Shown: positions 27,137 to 36,795 of the stretch, piece by piece
How the letters are laid out: every line of letters begins with the position of its first letter
Numbering within the stretch: the first letter of the stretch is position 1
Program-made: the position numbers and the translations under genes
Source of the DNA: CAWFPR01 sp963817635
GTDB lineage: Bacteria > Acidobacteriota > Vicinamibacteria > Vicinamibacterales > 2-12-FULL-66-21
Reading direction: 5' to 3'
DNA: 64,000 nt
Assembly: GCA_963817635.1 (NCBI GenBank)
Contig: CAWFPR010000002.1
Coordinates: 496,001-560,000, forward strand
The notes under the pieces: generated by a model
The model's input: only the letters and a program-made list of their open reading frames with translations
Database searches by the model: none
What the model was told of the DNA's origin: nothing

Positions 27137-28229
27137 GTGTATTCCGACGACTTCTACATGGCGCGCGCGCTGGGCCTCGCGGAGCGGGGGCGTGGGCGCA
27201 CGAGCCCGAACCCGCTGGTGGGCGCGGTCGTTGTCGATCGGGAAGGGGTGGTGGTCGGGCGCGGCGCCCACGAGGTCGTCGGCGGGCCGCACGCCGAAGC
27301 GCACGCGCTGGAAGACGCCGGGGAGCGGGCTCGCGGCGCGACGCTGTACTGCACGCTCGAGCCCTGCACGCACACGGGACGTACCGGACCCTGCGCGCCG
27401 CTCGTCGTCGAGGCCGGCATTGTGCGGGCCGTCATTGCGATCGAGGATCCCAACACGAGTGTGTCGGGTGGAGGCCTCGCCTATCTGCGCGCGAGTGGAC
27501 TGGAGGTCCGGGTCGGCGTGCGGCGGGAGGAGGCCGAGCGGCTCGACGCGGCGTTTCTTTCCGTGGTCCGGAAGCGCCGTCCGTTCGTGACCATGAAGGT
27601 CGCGCTCAGCCGCGAGGGGTGCATCGCGGCGGCGCCCGGCGTGCGCACCGCCCTGACCGGACCGTCCGCCAATCGCTACATCCACCGCGAGCGCGCCGAG
27701 GTGGACGCGCTCGCGATCGGCTCGGGGACGGTGCTGGCAGACGACCCGCTGCTGACGCCGCGGGGCGCTTTTCGCTACCGTCCCCTGACCCGTGTCGTGT
27801 TCGATTCGCGCCTGCGGACTCCCCCCGCGGCGAAACTGCTCTCGACGCGACGCGCGGGCCCGGTCATAATCATGAGTACTCCGCTTGCGGCAGAGCGCTC
27901 GCCGGACCGGCTGCGCGCGCTGACCGACGCCGGCGCCCAGATCGAGCTGATCGCGGACGAACGGCCGCTCGCCGGCGCGCTGGCCCGGCTGGCCGCGCTC
28001 GGTCTCTCGTCGGTCCTGGTCGAAGGAGGGGCCGACGCTGCACCGCGCATTCTGGGATGCGGATCTGGTCGACCGTGTCGAGGTGTACCGGACGCCGCGG
28101 GTCCTCGGCCCGGGTGGCGTGCCGTGGCTGGCTGGCGGGGTCCTGGATGCTCCGCGGCTCCGCGAACGCTCGACCCGATCGCTCGGCGAGGATGTACTGA
28201 TCGAAGCCTATGTTTACCGGCCTGATTGA
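27137..28229 (+). CDS. ribD: Bifunctional riboflavin deaminase/reductase RibD (one frameshift)
   Basis: Carries out the second and third steps of riboflavin synthesis. The deaminase domain has the zinc motifs PHAEAHALEDAG and TLEPCTHTGRTGPCAPLV; the reductase domain has TMKVALSREGCIA and 'DALAIGSGTVLADDPLLTPR'. After LVEGG the last 65 residues change frame: removing one G from the GGGG at 28028-28031 restores PTLHRAFWDADLVDRVEVY and a C-terminus that ends in TGA at 28227-28229, overlapping ribE. GTG start at 27137; no FMN riboswitch is evident in the 100 bases upstream. Confidence 0.92.
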
Positions 28230-28825
28230 GTCTATCGGGGAAGTGGCGGAGGTCGAGCCGACACCGGGCGGCTTCCGCCTGCGCATGACGACCAGCCTGG
28301 CGCCGGAGCTGTCTGCGGGCGACAGCCTGGCGATCAACGGCGTGTGCCTGACGGTGGTGTCGGCCGATGCCGAAGGCATTCACGCCGACATCTCGCCGGA
28401 AACGGCCCGCGTCAGCTCGCTCGGCATGCTGCGGCGCGGCGCGCTCGTGAACCTGGAGCGTCCGCTCCGGGCCGATGCGCGGCTCGGCGGTCATTTCGTG
28501 CAGGGGCACGTGGACGCGACGGGCACGATCGTCGAGATTCGGGCCGACGGCGATTCCTACTGGCTCACGGTGCGCTATCCGCCGCTCATCGCGACCTACA
28601 TGGTCCGCAAGGGGTCGATCGCGGTCGACGGCATCAGCCTGACGATCGCGGGCCTGGACAACACCGCAATTCGACGTGCAGCTGATCCCGTACACGTGGG
28701 AGCACACGAACCTGCACCTCGCCAAGCAGGGGGACGCGGTCAACATCGAATGCGACATTCTCGGAAAGTACGTCGTCCGGATCGCCGAGCTGGCGGGCAC
28801 GACGCCAGGCCCGGCGTCCACATAG
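28210..28825 (+). CDS. ribE: Riboflavin synthase alpha subunit (one frameshift)
   Basis: Trimeric enzyme that converts two 6,7-dimethyl-8-ribityllumazine molecules to riboflavin. Two lumazine-binding repeats are visible: MFTGLIESIGEVAEVE with GDSLAINGVCLTVVS, and GGHFVQGHVDATGTIVEI with GSIAVDGISLTIAGLD. After LDNT one extra base at about 28664-28667 breaks the frame; the following frame gives QFDVQLIPYTWEHTNLHL, the expected continuation, to TAG at 28823. It overlaps ribD by 20 bases. Confidence 0.93.
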
Positions 28826-28827
28826 GG

Positions 28828-28850
28828 ACGGGTTCACAGGTTTCAGGTTC
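28828..28850 (+). repeat. Degenerate period-7 repeat before ribBA
   Basis: GGTTCACA/GGTTTCA/GGTTCCA lies in the short ribE-ribBA gap, ending at the ribBA ATG. It has the same form as other intergenic heptamer repeats here but a different unit. Confidence 0.4.
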
Positions 28851-28851
28851 C

Positions 28852-30085
28852 ATGGCCAAGAAGTCACCAGCGCCGCGCAAGACACCGTTCGCGCCCATCG
28901 AAGAGGCCGTCGAGGCCATCCGCCATGGCCGCATGATTATCGTCGTCGACGATGAGGATCGCGAGAACGAAGGCGATCTGACGATCGCGGCGGACAAGAT
29001 TACGCCGGACGCCATCAACTTCATGGCGAAATGGGGCCGCGGGCTCATCTGCCTGCCGATGACGGTGGAGCGGCTCGCCGAACTCGATATCCCGCAGATG
29101 GTGCCGCTCAACACCGCGCGCTTCGACACCGCGTTCTGCGTGTCGATCGAGGCCAAGGGGGTGACCAGCACCGGGATTTCCGCCGGCGATCGCGCCGCGA
29201 CGGTTCTCGCGGCGATCGATCCGCGCACCCGTCCCGCCGATCTGGCGCGGCCGGGGCACATGTTTCCGCTGAAGGCGCGCACCGGCGGCGTGCTCGTGCG
29301 GGCGGGACAGACGGAGGCGGCCGTCGATCTGTCGCGGATCGCGGGGCTGTATCCGGCCGGCGTGATCTGCGAAATCATGAACGAGGACGGCAGCATGGCC
29401 CGGGTGCCGGAACTGGCGAAGTTCGCGAAACGGCACAAGCTGCTGATGATCACGATCGCGGATCTGATCCAGTACCGCATGCGCACCGAATCGGTCGTCC
29501 GCCGCGTGGCGTCGGCCGCGCTCCCGACCGTACACGGAGATTTCCGGGTGATTCGCGTTCGAAAGCCTCATCGATCGCGAGACGCACGTCGCGCTGGTCA
29601 AGGGCGACATCGCCGGGGGAGAGAACGTGATGGTCCGCGTGCACTCGCGGTGCCTGACCGGCGACGTGTTCCATTCGGCCCGCTGCGACTGCGGGCCGCA
29701 GCTCGATGCCGCGATGGAGAAGATCGCCGCCGAGGGGCGCGGCGTGCTCCTGTATCTGAACCAGGAAGGGCGGGGCATCGGCCTCGCCAACAAGATCCGG
29801 GCCTACGAACTCCAGGACGAAGGGTTCGACACGGTCGAGGCCAACGAGCGGCTCGGCTTCAAGGCCGATCAGCGGGACTACGGGATTGGCGTCCAGATTC
29901 TCAAGGAGCTGGGCGTCAAGTCGATGCGCCTCCTTTCGAACAATCCGCGCAAGCTGGTCGGCATCGAGGGCTACCAGTTGTCGGTGGCCGACTGGATTCC
30001 GCTCGAAATTCCGGCCTCGGAACACACCCGCCGCTATCTGAAGACCAAGAAGGACAAACTGGGCCACAAACTCACCTCGGTTTGA
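28852..30085 (+). CDS. ribBA: Bifunctional DHBP synthase/GTP cyclohydrolase II (one frameshift)
   Basis: Supplies both precursors for lumazine. The RibB half has MIIVVDDEDRENEGDL, the DRAATVLAAIDPRTRP segment and RPGHMFPLKARTGGVLVRAG; the RibA half has the zinc motif HSRCLTGDVFHSARCDCGPQ, YLNQEGRGIGLANKIRAY and LLSNNPRKLVGIEGYQL. The halves are in different frames; a single extra base near 29553-29555 (GDFRVI/AFESLIDRETHVALVKGD) joins them. Corrected length about 411. ATG at 28852 follows degenerate GGTTTCA/GGTTCCA units. ribH, normally next in this pathway, is not in the window. Confidence 0.94.
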
Positions 30086-30111
30086 CAGGATCGACCCCCT
30101 TCAGCTACGAT
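30082..30111 (+). promoter_or_regulatory. Sigma70-type promoter of the ffh operon
   Basis: TTGACA (30082-30087) overlaps the ribBA stop and is followed by an 18-base spacer and TACGAT (30106-30111), about 40 bases before the ffh ATG. It would allow ffh-rpsP-khpA-rimM-trmD-rplS-rnhB to be transcribed independently of the rib genes. Confidence 0.65.
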
Positions 30112-30151
30112 AAACGTTTGCGTCTGAAGCGCTTAGGGCTCTAGTTGCGCC

Positions 30152-31513
30152 ATGTTCGAATCTCTTAGCGACCGCCTCCAGGGGGTGTTCCGCTCGCTTC
30201 GCGGCGAAGGACGCCTTACGGAGCAGTCCGTCGAGGCCGCCCTCCGGGAAATCCGGATGGCGCTGCTCGAGGCTGACGTCAACTTCAAGGTCGTCAAGGC
30301 GTTCATCGATCGCGTCCGGGATCGGGCGGTCGACCAGGAGGTGCTGAAGAGCCTCACGCCCGCCCAGCAGGTGGTCCGGATTGTCCGCGACGAAATGCTG
30401 GCGCTCTTCGGCGACGCGGCCGGCGGGCTGCCGCCCTCGCAGGCGCACCCGCGCGTCATCCTCCTGCTGGGCCTTCAGGGTTCCGGCAAGACGACGACGG
30501 CAGGCAAGCTCGGGCGATGGCTGAAGAAGCAGGGGAAGCATCCGCTGCTCGTCTCGACCGACGTGCGCCGCCCCGCCGCGATCGCGCAGCTCGGGGTGGT
30601 CGGGAAACAGGCCGAAGTGCGCGTGCACGACCCGGCCGGCGATCTCGACCCGGTCCGTCGCGCGAGCGGCGCGATGACCGAAGCGCGCAACGCGGGGTTC
30701 GACACGGTGATCGTCGACACCGCCGGACGGCTGCACATCGACGACGAGCTGATGGTCGAGCTCGAGGCGATCAAGGCCGCCGTCCAGCCGACCGACATGC
30801 TGTATGTCGCCGACGCGATGACGGGGCAGGACGCGATCAAGAGCGCCGGCGAGTTCAACCGGCGCATCGGCGTCACCGGCGTCGTCCTCTCGAAGATGGA
30901 CGGCGACGCGCGCGGCGGCGCGGCGCTGTCGGTCGTCGGCGTCGTCGGCGTGCCGATCGCGTTCGTGGGCAGCGGCGAGCGGCTGCAGGATCTCGAGCCG
31001 TTCCATCCCGATCGCGTCGTGTCGCGCGTGCTCGGGATGGGGGACGTGCTGTCGCTCATCGAGAAGGCTGAAGAAGCGGTTTCGCTCGAGGATGCGGAAA
31101 AGCTCGAGAAGAAGATCCGGCTCGACGACTTCACGCTCGAGGACTTCCGCGACCAACTGCGGACGATCAAGAAGATGGGGCCGCTCGAGCAGATCATCGG
31201 CATGCTGCCCGGCATGGGCAACATCAAGGAGCTGGCGGCCAACCGGGACAAGGTCGACGACAAGTCGCTCGCGCGGATCGAGGCGATCATCAACTCGATG
31301 ACCCCCAGGGAACGGCGCAACCACCAGCTGGTCAACGGCAGCCGGCGCAAGCGGATCGCGAAGGGCAGCGGCACGTCGGTCGAGGAAATCAACCGCCTGC
31401 TCAAGCAGTTCGTGCAGATGAAGAAGATGCTCAAGGCGATGGGCGGCATGGCGGGGCTCGGAAAGAAGCGCGGCGGGCTCGGCATGATGAAGGGCTTGAT
31501 GAACAAGGGGTAG
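30152..31513 (+). CDS. ffh: Signal recognition particle protein Ffh
   Basis: The 453-residue GTPase that binds signal sequences and 4.5S RNA. N domain (MFESLSDRLQGVFRSLRGEG), G domain (LLGLQGSGKTTTAGKLG, DVRRPAAIAQL, DTAGRLHIDDELM, SKMDGDARGGAALS) and the methionine-rich M domain (IIGMLPGMGNIKEL, RRKRIAKGSGTSVEEINRLL and a tail of Met/Gly/Lys) are complete and in one frame. No ffs RNA gene was recognised in the window. Confidence 0.97.
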   Translation: MFESLSDRLQGVFRSLRGEGRLTEQSVEAALREIRMALLEADVNFKVVKAFIDRVRDRAVDQEVLKSLTPAQQVVRIVRDEMLALFGDAAGGLPPSQAHPRVILLLGLQGSGKTTTAGKLGRWLKKQGKHPLLVSTDVRRPAAIAQLGVVGKQAEVRVHDPAGDLDPVRRASGAMTEARNAGFDTVIVDTAGRLHIDDELMVELEAIKAAVQPTDMLYVADAMTGQDAIKSAGEFNRRIGVTGVVLSKMDGDARGGAALSVVGVVGVPIAFVGSGERLQDLEPFHPDRVVSRVLGMGDVLSLIEKAEEAVSLEDAEKLEKKIRLDDFTLEDFRDQLRTIKKMGPLEQIIGMLPGMGNIKELAANRDKVDDKSLARIEAIINSMTPRERRNHQLVNGSRRKRIAKGSGTSVEEINRLLKQFVQMKKMLKAMGGMAGLGKKRGGLGMMKGLMNKG

Positions 31514-31531
31514 CCGGCCATTCGCGGCCGG
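31514..31531 (+). terminator. Short hairpin after ffh
   Basis: CCGGCC-ATTCGC-GGCCGG, a 6-bp GC stem immediately after the ffh TAG, without a T-tract. It may attenuate rather than end transcription, since rpsP follows 28 bases later. Confidence 0.4.
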
Positions 31532-31535
31532 TGCG

Positions 31536-31554
31536 GGAAGCTGGAAGCTGGAGT
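31536..31554 (+). repeat. GGAAGCT heptamer repeat before rpsP
   Basis: Two full 7-base units GGAAGCT and a GGAG end 4 bases before the rpsP ATG, so the last partial unit also supplies the ribosome-binding site. Confidence 0.6.
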
Positions 31555-31558
31555 AGAC

Positions 31559-31855
31559 ATGTTAGCGATTCGTTTGAGACGTACGGGTTCCAAGAAGCGG
31601 CCGTTCTTTCGCGTCGTGGTGACCGACTCGCGCACCGCGCGGGACAGCAGCTTCGTCGAGGTGCTCGGGCACTACAATCCGCGCACCAGGCCGGAGACGC
31701 TCGACATCAAGCGCGAGCGGCTGGATCACTGGCTGAAGCAGGGCGCCCGTCCGTCGGATACGGTCCGCACGCTCGTCGCGCGCATGCCTGACGTGCCGCC
31801 GGTCGCGGATTCGTCCGCCGGAGCGGCGACGCAGGCGGAAACGCCGGCGTCGTGA
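31559..31855 (+). CDS. rpsP: 30S ribosomal protein S16
   Basis: A 98-residue S16. The family start AIRLRRTGSKKRPFFRVVVTD, the ARDSSFVEVLGHYNPRTRPE segment and LDHWLKQGARPSDTVRTL are present, with an Ala/Ser/Thr-rich C-terminal extension of about 20 residues. The stop overlaps khpA (GTGA). First small gene of the standard rpsP-khpA-rimM-trmD-rplS order. Confidence 0.97.
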   Translation: MLAIRLRRTGSKKRPFFRVVVTDSRTARDSSFVEVLGHYNPRTRPETLDIKRERLDHWLKQGARPSDTVRTLVARMPDVPPVADSSAGAATQAETPAS

Positions 31856-32098
31856 GCCGCGCGCGCGACGTCGTGGAGGTCGTGGCCCGCGCGCTGGCCG
31901 ACCATCCCGACGCGGTGAAGGTCACCGAGCGCGTCAACCGCGGGCAGACGCTGCTCGAGCTGTCGATGGCGCCAGGCGACCTGGGACGGGTGATCGGCCG
32001 CCAGGGCCGTACCGGCTGCCGCGATGCGAACGCTCGTGAATGCGACCGCGGAACTCGAGGGTACCAAGGCGACCCTGGAGTTCCGAGACGAGGACTGA
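31852..32098 (+). CDS. khpA: KH-domain RNA-binding protein KhpA (one frameshift)
   Basis: An approximately 82-residue single-KH protein between rpsP and rimM, its usual place. VVEVVARALADHPDAVKVTE and the GxxG loop of VIGRQGRT are in the first frame. One extra base at about 32013-32014 then moves the rest (AAAMRTLVNATAELEGTKAT) to another frame ending TGA at 32096. It acts as an RNA chaperone with KhpB in other bacteria. Confidence 0.88.
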
Positions 32099-32115
32099 GC
32101 CCTGAAGGGCGAAGG

Positions 32116-32680
32116 ATGACCGACGACCTCCTCCTGGTGGGCCGGGTGGCCCGGGCCCACGGCAACCGCGGCCAGGTGATCGTCAACCCGGAGACGGACT
32201 TCGCGGACGATCGGTTCAGGCCGGGGAATGTCGTGCTGGTCGGTCCGGCCGGCCGGACTGAAGCCGCGCGAGATCCGGGACGTGCGTTTTCACAGGGGCC
32301 GGCCGATTCTGACCCTGAGCGGGGTCGAGTCGATGAACGAGGCCGAGGCGCTGGCAGGCGCCGATTTGTGGATGCCGGCGGCCGCCGTCGGGCCGCTGCC
32401 GGCGGGCACGTTCTACCGCCACGACCTGGTCGGATGCGAGGTCGCGGACACGGCGGGCGCCAGGCTCGGCACCGTGAGCGGAGTCGAAGGGAGTCTCGAT
32501 CGCAGCTGCCTCGTCGTGAGTGCGGCGGCGGGCGACATCATGATTCCGCTGGTCGCCGAATTCTGTGTCGAGGTTGACGTCGCGGCCCGCCGGATTGTCG
32601 TGGATCCGCCGGCGGGGTTGCTCGACCTCAACACCCCGCACGGACGGACGGCGAATCGCGGAGACCGGACAGCGGAGTGA
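32116..32680 (+). CDS. rimM: Ribosome maturation factor RimM (one frameshift)
   Basis: Assists 30S subunit maturation by binding S19. The N-terminal barrel (LLVGRVARAHGNRGQVIVNP) and the later part (VRFHRGRPILTLSGVESMNE, ALAGADLWMP, and the PRC-barrel HDLVGCEVADTAGARLGTV) lie in two frames, joined by removing one base near 32257-32262 (GRT/KPREIRDV). A GAAGG precedes the ATG by a single base run. The stop overlaps trmD. Confidence 0.9.
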
Positions 32681-33429
32681 AAGTCGACATCGTCACCATC
32701 TTCCCCGGGATGGTGCAGGGGCCGCTCGCGGAAGGGATTGTCGGGCGCGCGATCGATCGGGGGCTGCTCGACGTGCAGGTCCACGACCTGCGCAGCTTCA
32801 CGACCGACCGTCACCACGTCGTGGACGACGTGGCGTTTGGCGGCGGACCGGGCATGGTGATGAAGCCCGAGCCGCTGTTTCGCGCCGTGGAGGCGATTCG
32901 CGAGGCGCGCGGCGAGCCGGAGGCGGTGATTCTGACCTCGCCGGATGGCAGGCGGTTTTCGCACGCCGAGGCGGAACGGCTGAAGGGGCTGGGTCACTTC
33001 GTGGTGATCTGCGGGCGCTACGAAGGGGTGGACGAGCGCGTGCGGGCCGGCCTGGCGACCGAAGAGTTGTCGATCGGCGATTACGTGCTTTCGGGCGGCG
33101 AACTGCCGGCCCTGGTTATTCTGGACGCGGTGGCCCGGCTGGTGCCGGGCGTGGTCGGAGACGAGCAGTCGGTGGCGCGGGACACGTTCGCGCGCGGCGG
33201 CCTGCTGGACTTTCCGCAGTACACGCGGCCGGCGGATTTTCGCGGCATGACCGTTCCGCCGGTCCTGCTGTCGGGGCACCACGCGGAGATTGAGCGATGG
33301 CGACGGCGCGAGGCGCTGATCCGCACGCTCGAGCGGCGGCCGGACCTGCTGGACGAAGCGAACCTCGACCCGACCGACCGGGCGCTGCTTCGGACGATCG
33401 AGCGGCCGGATCCGGGCGAGCGCAAGTGA
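32677..33429 (+). CDS. trmD: tRNA (guanosine-37-N1)-methyltransferase
   Basis: A 250-residue trefoil-knot (SPOUT) enzyme that methylates G37 using S-adenosylmethionine. Family motifs are VDIVTIFPGM, DDVAFGGGPGMVMKPEPLF, the knot ICGRYEGVDERV and SIGDYVLSGGELPALV, and TRPADFRGMTVPPVLLSGHH. GTG start overlaps the rimM stop (GTGA). Frame intact. Confidence 0.97.
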   Translation: MKVDIVTIFPGMVQGPLAEGIVGRAIDRGLLDVQVHDLRSFTTDRHHVVDDVAFGGGPGMVMKPEPLFRAVEAIREARGEPEAVILTSPDGRRFSHAEAERLKGLGHFVVICGRYEGVDERVRAGLATEELSIGDYVLSGGELPALVILDAVARLVPGVVGDEQSVARDTFARGGLLDFPQYTRPADFRGMTVPPVLLSGHHAEIERWRRREALIRTLERRPDLLDEANLDPTDRALLRTIERPDPGERK

Positions 33430-33456
33430 AGAAACGACTCAGTAAAGGAGACAGCG

Positions 33457-33813
33457 ATGACTGCCGTTGAGACCGTCGAGCGTAGCAACATGGTCGAGCG
33501 CCCGGCGATCAAGCCTGGTGACACCGTTCGCGTTCACGTAAAGGTGCGCGAAGGCGACAAGGAACGCATCCAGGTGTTCGAGGGGATGATAATCGGCATG
33601 CACCGCGGCGGCGCCCGCGCGACCTTCACGGTGCGCAAGGTGTCCTTCGGCCAGGGCGTGGAGCGCATCTTTCCGTTGCACTCGCCGATGATCGACAAGA
33701 TCGACGTCATCCGCACGGCGAAGGTCCGCCGCGCCAAGCTGTACTTCCTGCGCGAGCTGAAGGGCAAGGCGGCGCGGATGAAGGACGTGAGCCAGAAGAA
33801 GCACACCGCGTAA
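33457..33813 (+). CDS. rplS: 50S ribosomal protein L19
   Basis: A 118-residue L19 with KPGDTVRVHVKVREGDKERI, the QVFEGMIIGMHRGGARATFT segment, ERIFPLHSPMIDKIDVIR and VRRAKLYFLRELKGKAARM. A TAAAGGAGA ribosome site precedes the ATG. It sits at the subunit interface near L14. Confidence 0.97.
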   Translation: MTAVETVERSNMVERPAIKPGDTVRVHVKVREGDKERIQVFEGMIIGMHRGGARATFTVRKVSFGQGVERIFPLHSPMIDKIDVIRTAKVRRAKLYFLRELKGKAARMKDVSQKKHTA

Positions 33814-33818
33814 GCCGT

Positions 33819-33846
33819 CCACGGTTCCAGGCTCAGGATTCCAGGG
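33819..33846 (+). repeat. Degenerate period-7 repeat between rplS and rnhB
   Basis: GGTTCCA/GGCTCA/GGATTCCA/GGGCTGA fills the short gap before rnhB. The unit resembles that before ribBA (GGTTCCA). Confidence 0.4.
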
Positions 33847-33852
33847 CTGAAC

Positions 33853-34479
33853 GTGGTGCGGCTCCGCGCATTCCGCACACTCGAAAACTCGATCCGGCGC
33901 ATGGGTTTCAACCATGTCGCCGGCTGCGACGAGGTCGGTCGCGGCTGCCTGGCTGGTCCGGTGGTCGCCGCGGCTGTCATCCTCGACCCCGGCTGTTATA
34001 TCCCGCGCGTTGGCGACTCGAAAACCGTTCCGGCGGCCGAGCGGGCGCGGCTCTACGAGCGCATCACCCGGGCGGCCATCGCCTGGGGCGTGGCGGCTGC
34101 GGATCCCCGCGAAATCGACACCATCAATATTCATCAGGCGTCGCTGCGCGCGATGCAGCGCGCTGTGCTGCGGCTCGTGCCGTTGCCCGATTTCGTGCTG
34201 GTCGACGCTTTTCGCGTTCCCGGCCTGCCGGTCGCCCAGCGCGCCGTGATTCACGGCGACAGCCGGTGCACGGCCATCGCCGCGGCGTCGATCGTGGCGA
34301 AGGTGACGCGCGATCGGCTGATGCTCGAGCTGCATGCGACCGATCCCCGGTACGGGTTCGACCGCCACAAGGGGTATGCCACGCGCGACCACCTCGAGGC
34401 GGTCGCGCGGTTCGGCTACTCGGAAGCGCACCGCCGCTCGTTCCGGCCGCCGTCCCTGTTTGATAGGATGGACACATAG
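33853..34479 (+). CDS. rnhB: Ribonuclease HII
   Basis: Removes RNA from RNA-DNA hybrids and single ribonucleotides from DNA. The catalytic carboxylates lie in GCDEVGRGCLAGPVVAAAV, in FVLVDAFRVPG and downstream; SIVAKVTRDRLMLELHATDP and YGFDRHKGYATRDHLEAV are standard. From GTG 33853 it has 208 residues; ATG 33901 (MGFNHVAGCDE) is an alternative start giving 192. It closes the translation cluster. Confidence 0.95.
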   Translation: MVRLRAFRTLENSIRRMGFNHVAGCDEVGRGCLAGPVVAAAVILDPGCYIPRVGDSKTVPAAERARLYERITRAAIAWGVAAADPREIDTINIHQASLRAMQRAVLRLVPLPDFVLVDAFRVPGLPVAQRAVIHGDSRCTAIAAASIVAKVTRDRLMLELHATDPRYGFDRHKGYATRDHLEAVARFGYSEAHRRSFRPPSLFDRMDT

Positions 34480-34513
34480 CCACGTCGTTTTCCCAGGGTT
34501 TGTGGAGCAGCCG

Positions 34514-36514
34514 TTGGCGATCGATCGCGAAGACACGCTGAAGAAAGCTGAGAAGCTGCTTCGTCAGGGGCGCCTGGACGGCGCCATCGCCGAGTACCGT
34601 ACGCGTGGCCGAGGACCAGCCCCGCGACTGGAATACGGCCAACACGCTGGGCGATCTCTACGTCCGGGCAGGCCAGTCCGAGAAGGCCGTCGCCCAGTAC
34701 ATCCGCATTGCCGAGCACTTTTTCGAGGACGGCTTCTACCCGAAGGCCGCCGCGATCTACAAGAAGATCCTCAAGATCATCCCCGACGACGAGACGTCGC
34801 AGATTCGGCTGGCCGATTTGTCGGTCAAGCAGGGGCTGCTGGCCGATGCCAAGTCGTACCTGACCGGCGTCGCCTCTCGCCGTCGCAGCCGGGGCGATCG
34901 GCGGGGCGCCGATGAGATTCTCGGTACGTCTGGGCTCGATAGACCCCTCCGATTTCGAAGCACGCACCACGGCCGCCCGCATCCTCGTCCAGGGAGGCGA
35001 CGTCGCAGCCGGGGCGGCCCGTTTCCGTGAGCTGTACGCGGACCTGCTGGAGAAGGGGCGGGACGCCGACGCGCTCGAGGTGCTGCGCGAGGCGGTGCGG
35101 CTCGACCCGGAAGATCGCGAGGGGTGCGCGACGCTGGCGAAGGCGGCCGTTGCCGCCGGCGACCTGGAAACGGCGCGCGGCTACCTCGATCGCGAGACCG
35201 CCGGCGACGATCCGGGGCTGCTCCTGGCGCTCGTCGAGATCAATCTGCGCTCGGGCGAGCTCGATGCCGCCCGCGAATTGCTGCCGCAGATAGTCGCGAC
35301 CGATCGTGAGCTTCGTCTTCAGATCGTCGAGCTCGCCTGGAGCGTGGCGGCGACGAGTCACGACGCTGCCTTCGTGTGTGCCGACGCCGTGGTGGACTCG
35401 GCGATTGACGCCGGCGATTTCGAGGACGCGGCCGCGCTGCTCCAGGAGTTCGTCACGCGCGTGCCCGGTCAGGTGCAGGCCTTGCTGAAGCTGGTCGAGG
35501 TCTGCGTGGACGGTGGCCTCGAAACGACGATGTACGAGGCGCAGACGCAACTGGCGGATGCGTACCTCGAGGCAGGGCAGGCCGCCGAGGCGCGTGTGAT
35601 CGCGGAAGACCTCGTAGCGCGCGAGCCCTGGGAGCCCGCGCACATCGAGCGGTTCCGCCGCGCCCTGGTCATGCTGCGCGTGCCCGAACCCGACAGCGTG
35701 ATCGCCGAGCGCCTCAGCGGACAGACACCCTTCACGGCCACCGATCCGTTCTTCGAGCCGCTGGTTCCCGAGCCGCCCTCTCCGGCGCCGGTCTCGGAGC
35801 CTGAGCCGGAGCCGGAACCGCCGCCGGTTGTCGAGGTGGAGGCGACTCCGGTCGCGCCGCCGGTGGAGGCTGCGCCGGAACCTCCGCCGGCCCCCGCGCC
35901 GGTGCGATCGCCCGAGCATCGGCCGGCGAAGAAACGTAAACTCGGACCGATGGAAATCGATTCTGACGAGCGCGCTCGGCGAGCTCGAAGTGGCGACGAG
36001 GGCGCCCGTGTCGGCGCCCCCCGTGTCGCCCCCGCTTGTCTCGCCGTCCGCCGCTCCCGCTCCGCCGCCACAGCGGCAGGGCCTCGACGAGGTATTCCAG
36101 GGCCTCCGGCAGGGAGCCTCGCGCCAGGACGTCCCGGACCAGTCCGCCCAGCACATGACGCTCGGCCGCACCTATATGGAAATGGGCATGGCCGACGAAG
36201 CGATCAACGCGCTCACGACGGCGTCGCGCTCGCCGCGCCAGCGATTCGAGGCGGGGGTGCTCCTCGCCCGGCTGTACGGGGAGCGCGGCGAGACGCATCA
36301 CGTCGTCGAGTGGCTGGAGCGGGCCGCCGAAGTGCCGGCCCCCAATGAGGAAGCGGGGCGCGCGCTGCTGTACGACCTTGGGACCACCCTGGAGTCAGCC
36401 GGAGAAACGGCGCGTGCGCTGGCGGTGCTCCTCGAGCTGCAGGCCGACGCCGGAGACTACCGGGACGTGCCGGCGCGGGTGGACCGGCTGGCTCGCGTGC
36501 AGACCGGAGGGTGA
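34514..36514 (+). CDS. TPR-repeat protein with proline-rich linker (three frameshifts)
   Basis: About 666 residues of helical repeats: DTLKKAEKLLRQGRLDGAIA, NTANTLGDLYVRAGQSEKAV, FYPKAAAIYKKILKIIPDDE, then further repeats, a Pro/Glu-rich linker (about 415-470), and C-terminal TPRs (HMTLGRTYMEMGMADEAINA). Three +1 changes near 34602, 34922 and 35962 split it, returning to the first frame. The TTG start at 34514 is supported by GGAG six bases upstream; no ATG or GTG fits. No signal peptide or membrane segment is seen, so it is probably a cytoplasmic scaffold. Function unknown. Confidence 0.75.
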
Positions 36515-36795
36515 CTATCTCCTTCATCACGCGCGTCCTGTTCGTCGCGTATTTTCTCGAGGCGGGCCTCATCCTGGTTGTGGCTCCGTGGTCCGGCTTC
36601 TGGGAGCACAATTTCTTCGTCGTTCGCGTGCCCGCTCTTGTTCCGGTTTTCTCCAACCTGTTCGTGCGCGGCGCCGTGTCGGGCGTCGGCGCCATCACGG
36701 CGATTGCGGGTGTCGCCGAGCTCGTCGCGCTGCTCGGCCGGGGACGGCGCTCGCGCCCGCGTGGGCCGGGGGCCAAGGCGGCCGTCGAACCGTGA
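36511..36795 (+). CDS. Small two-segment membrane protein
   Basis: A 94-residue protein with hydrophobic segments at about 6-25 (FITRVLFVAYFLEAGLILVV) and 50-75, and a basic C-terminus (GRGRRSRPRGPGAKA). GTG start overlaps the TPR gene, and its TGA shares an A with the thiE ATG, so it lies in one unit with both. No recognised family. Confidence 0.55.
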   Translation: MTISFITRVLFVAYFLEAGLILVVAPWSGFWEHNFFVVRVPALVPVFSNLFVRGAVSGVGAITAIAGVAELVALLGRGRRSRPRGPGAKAAVEP

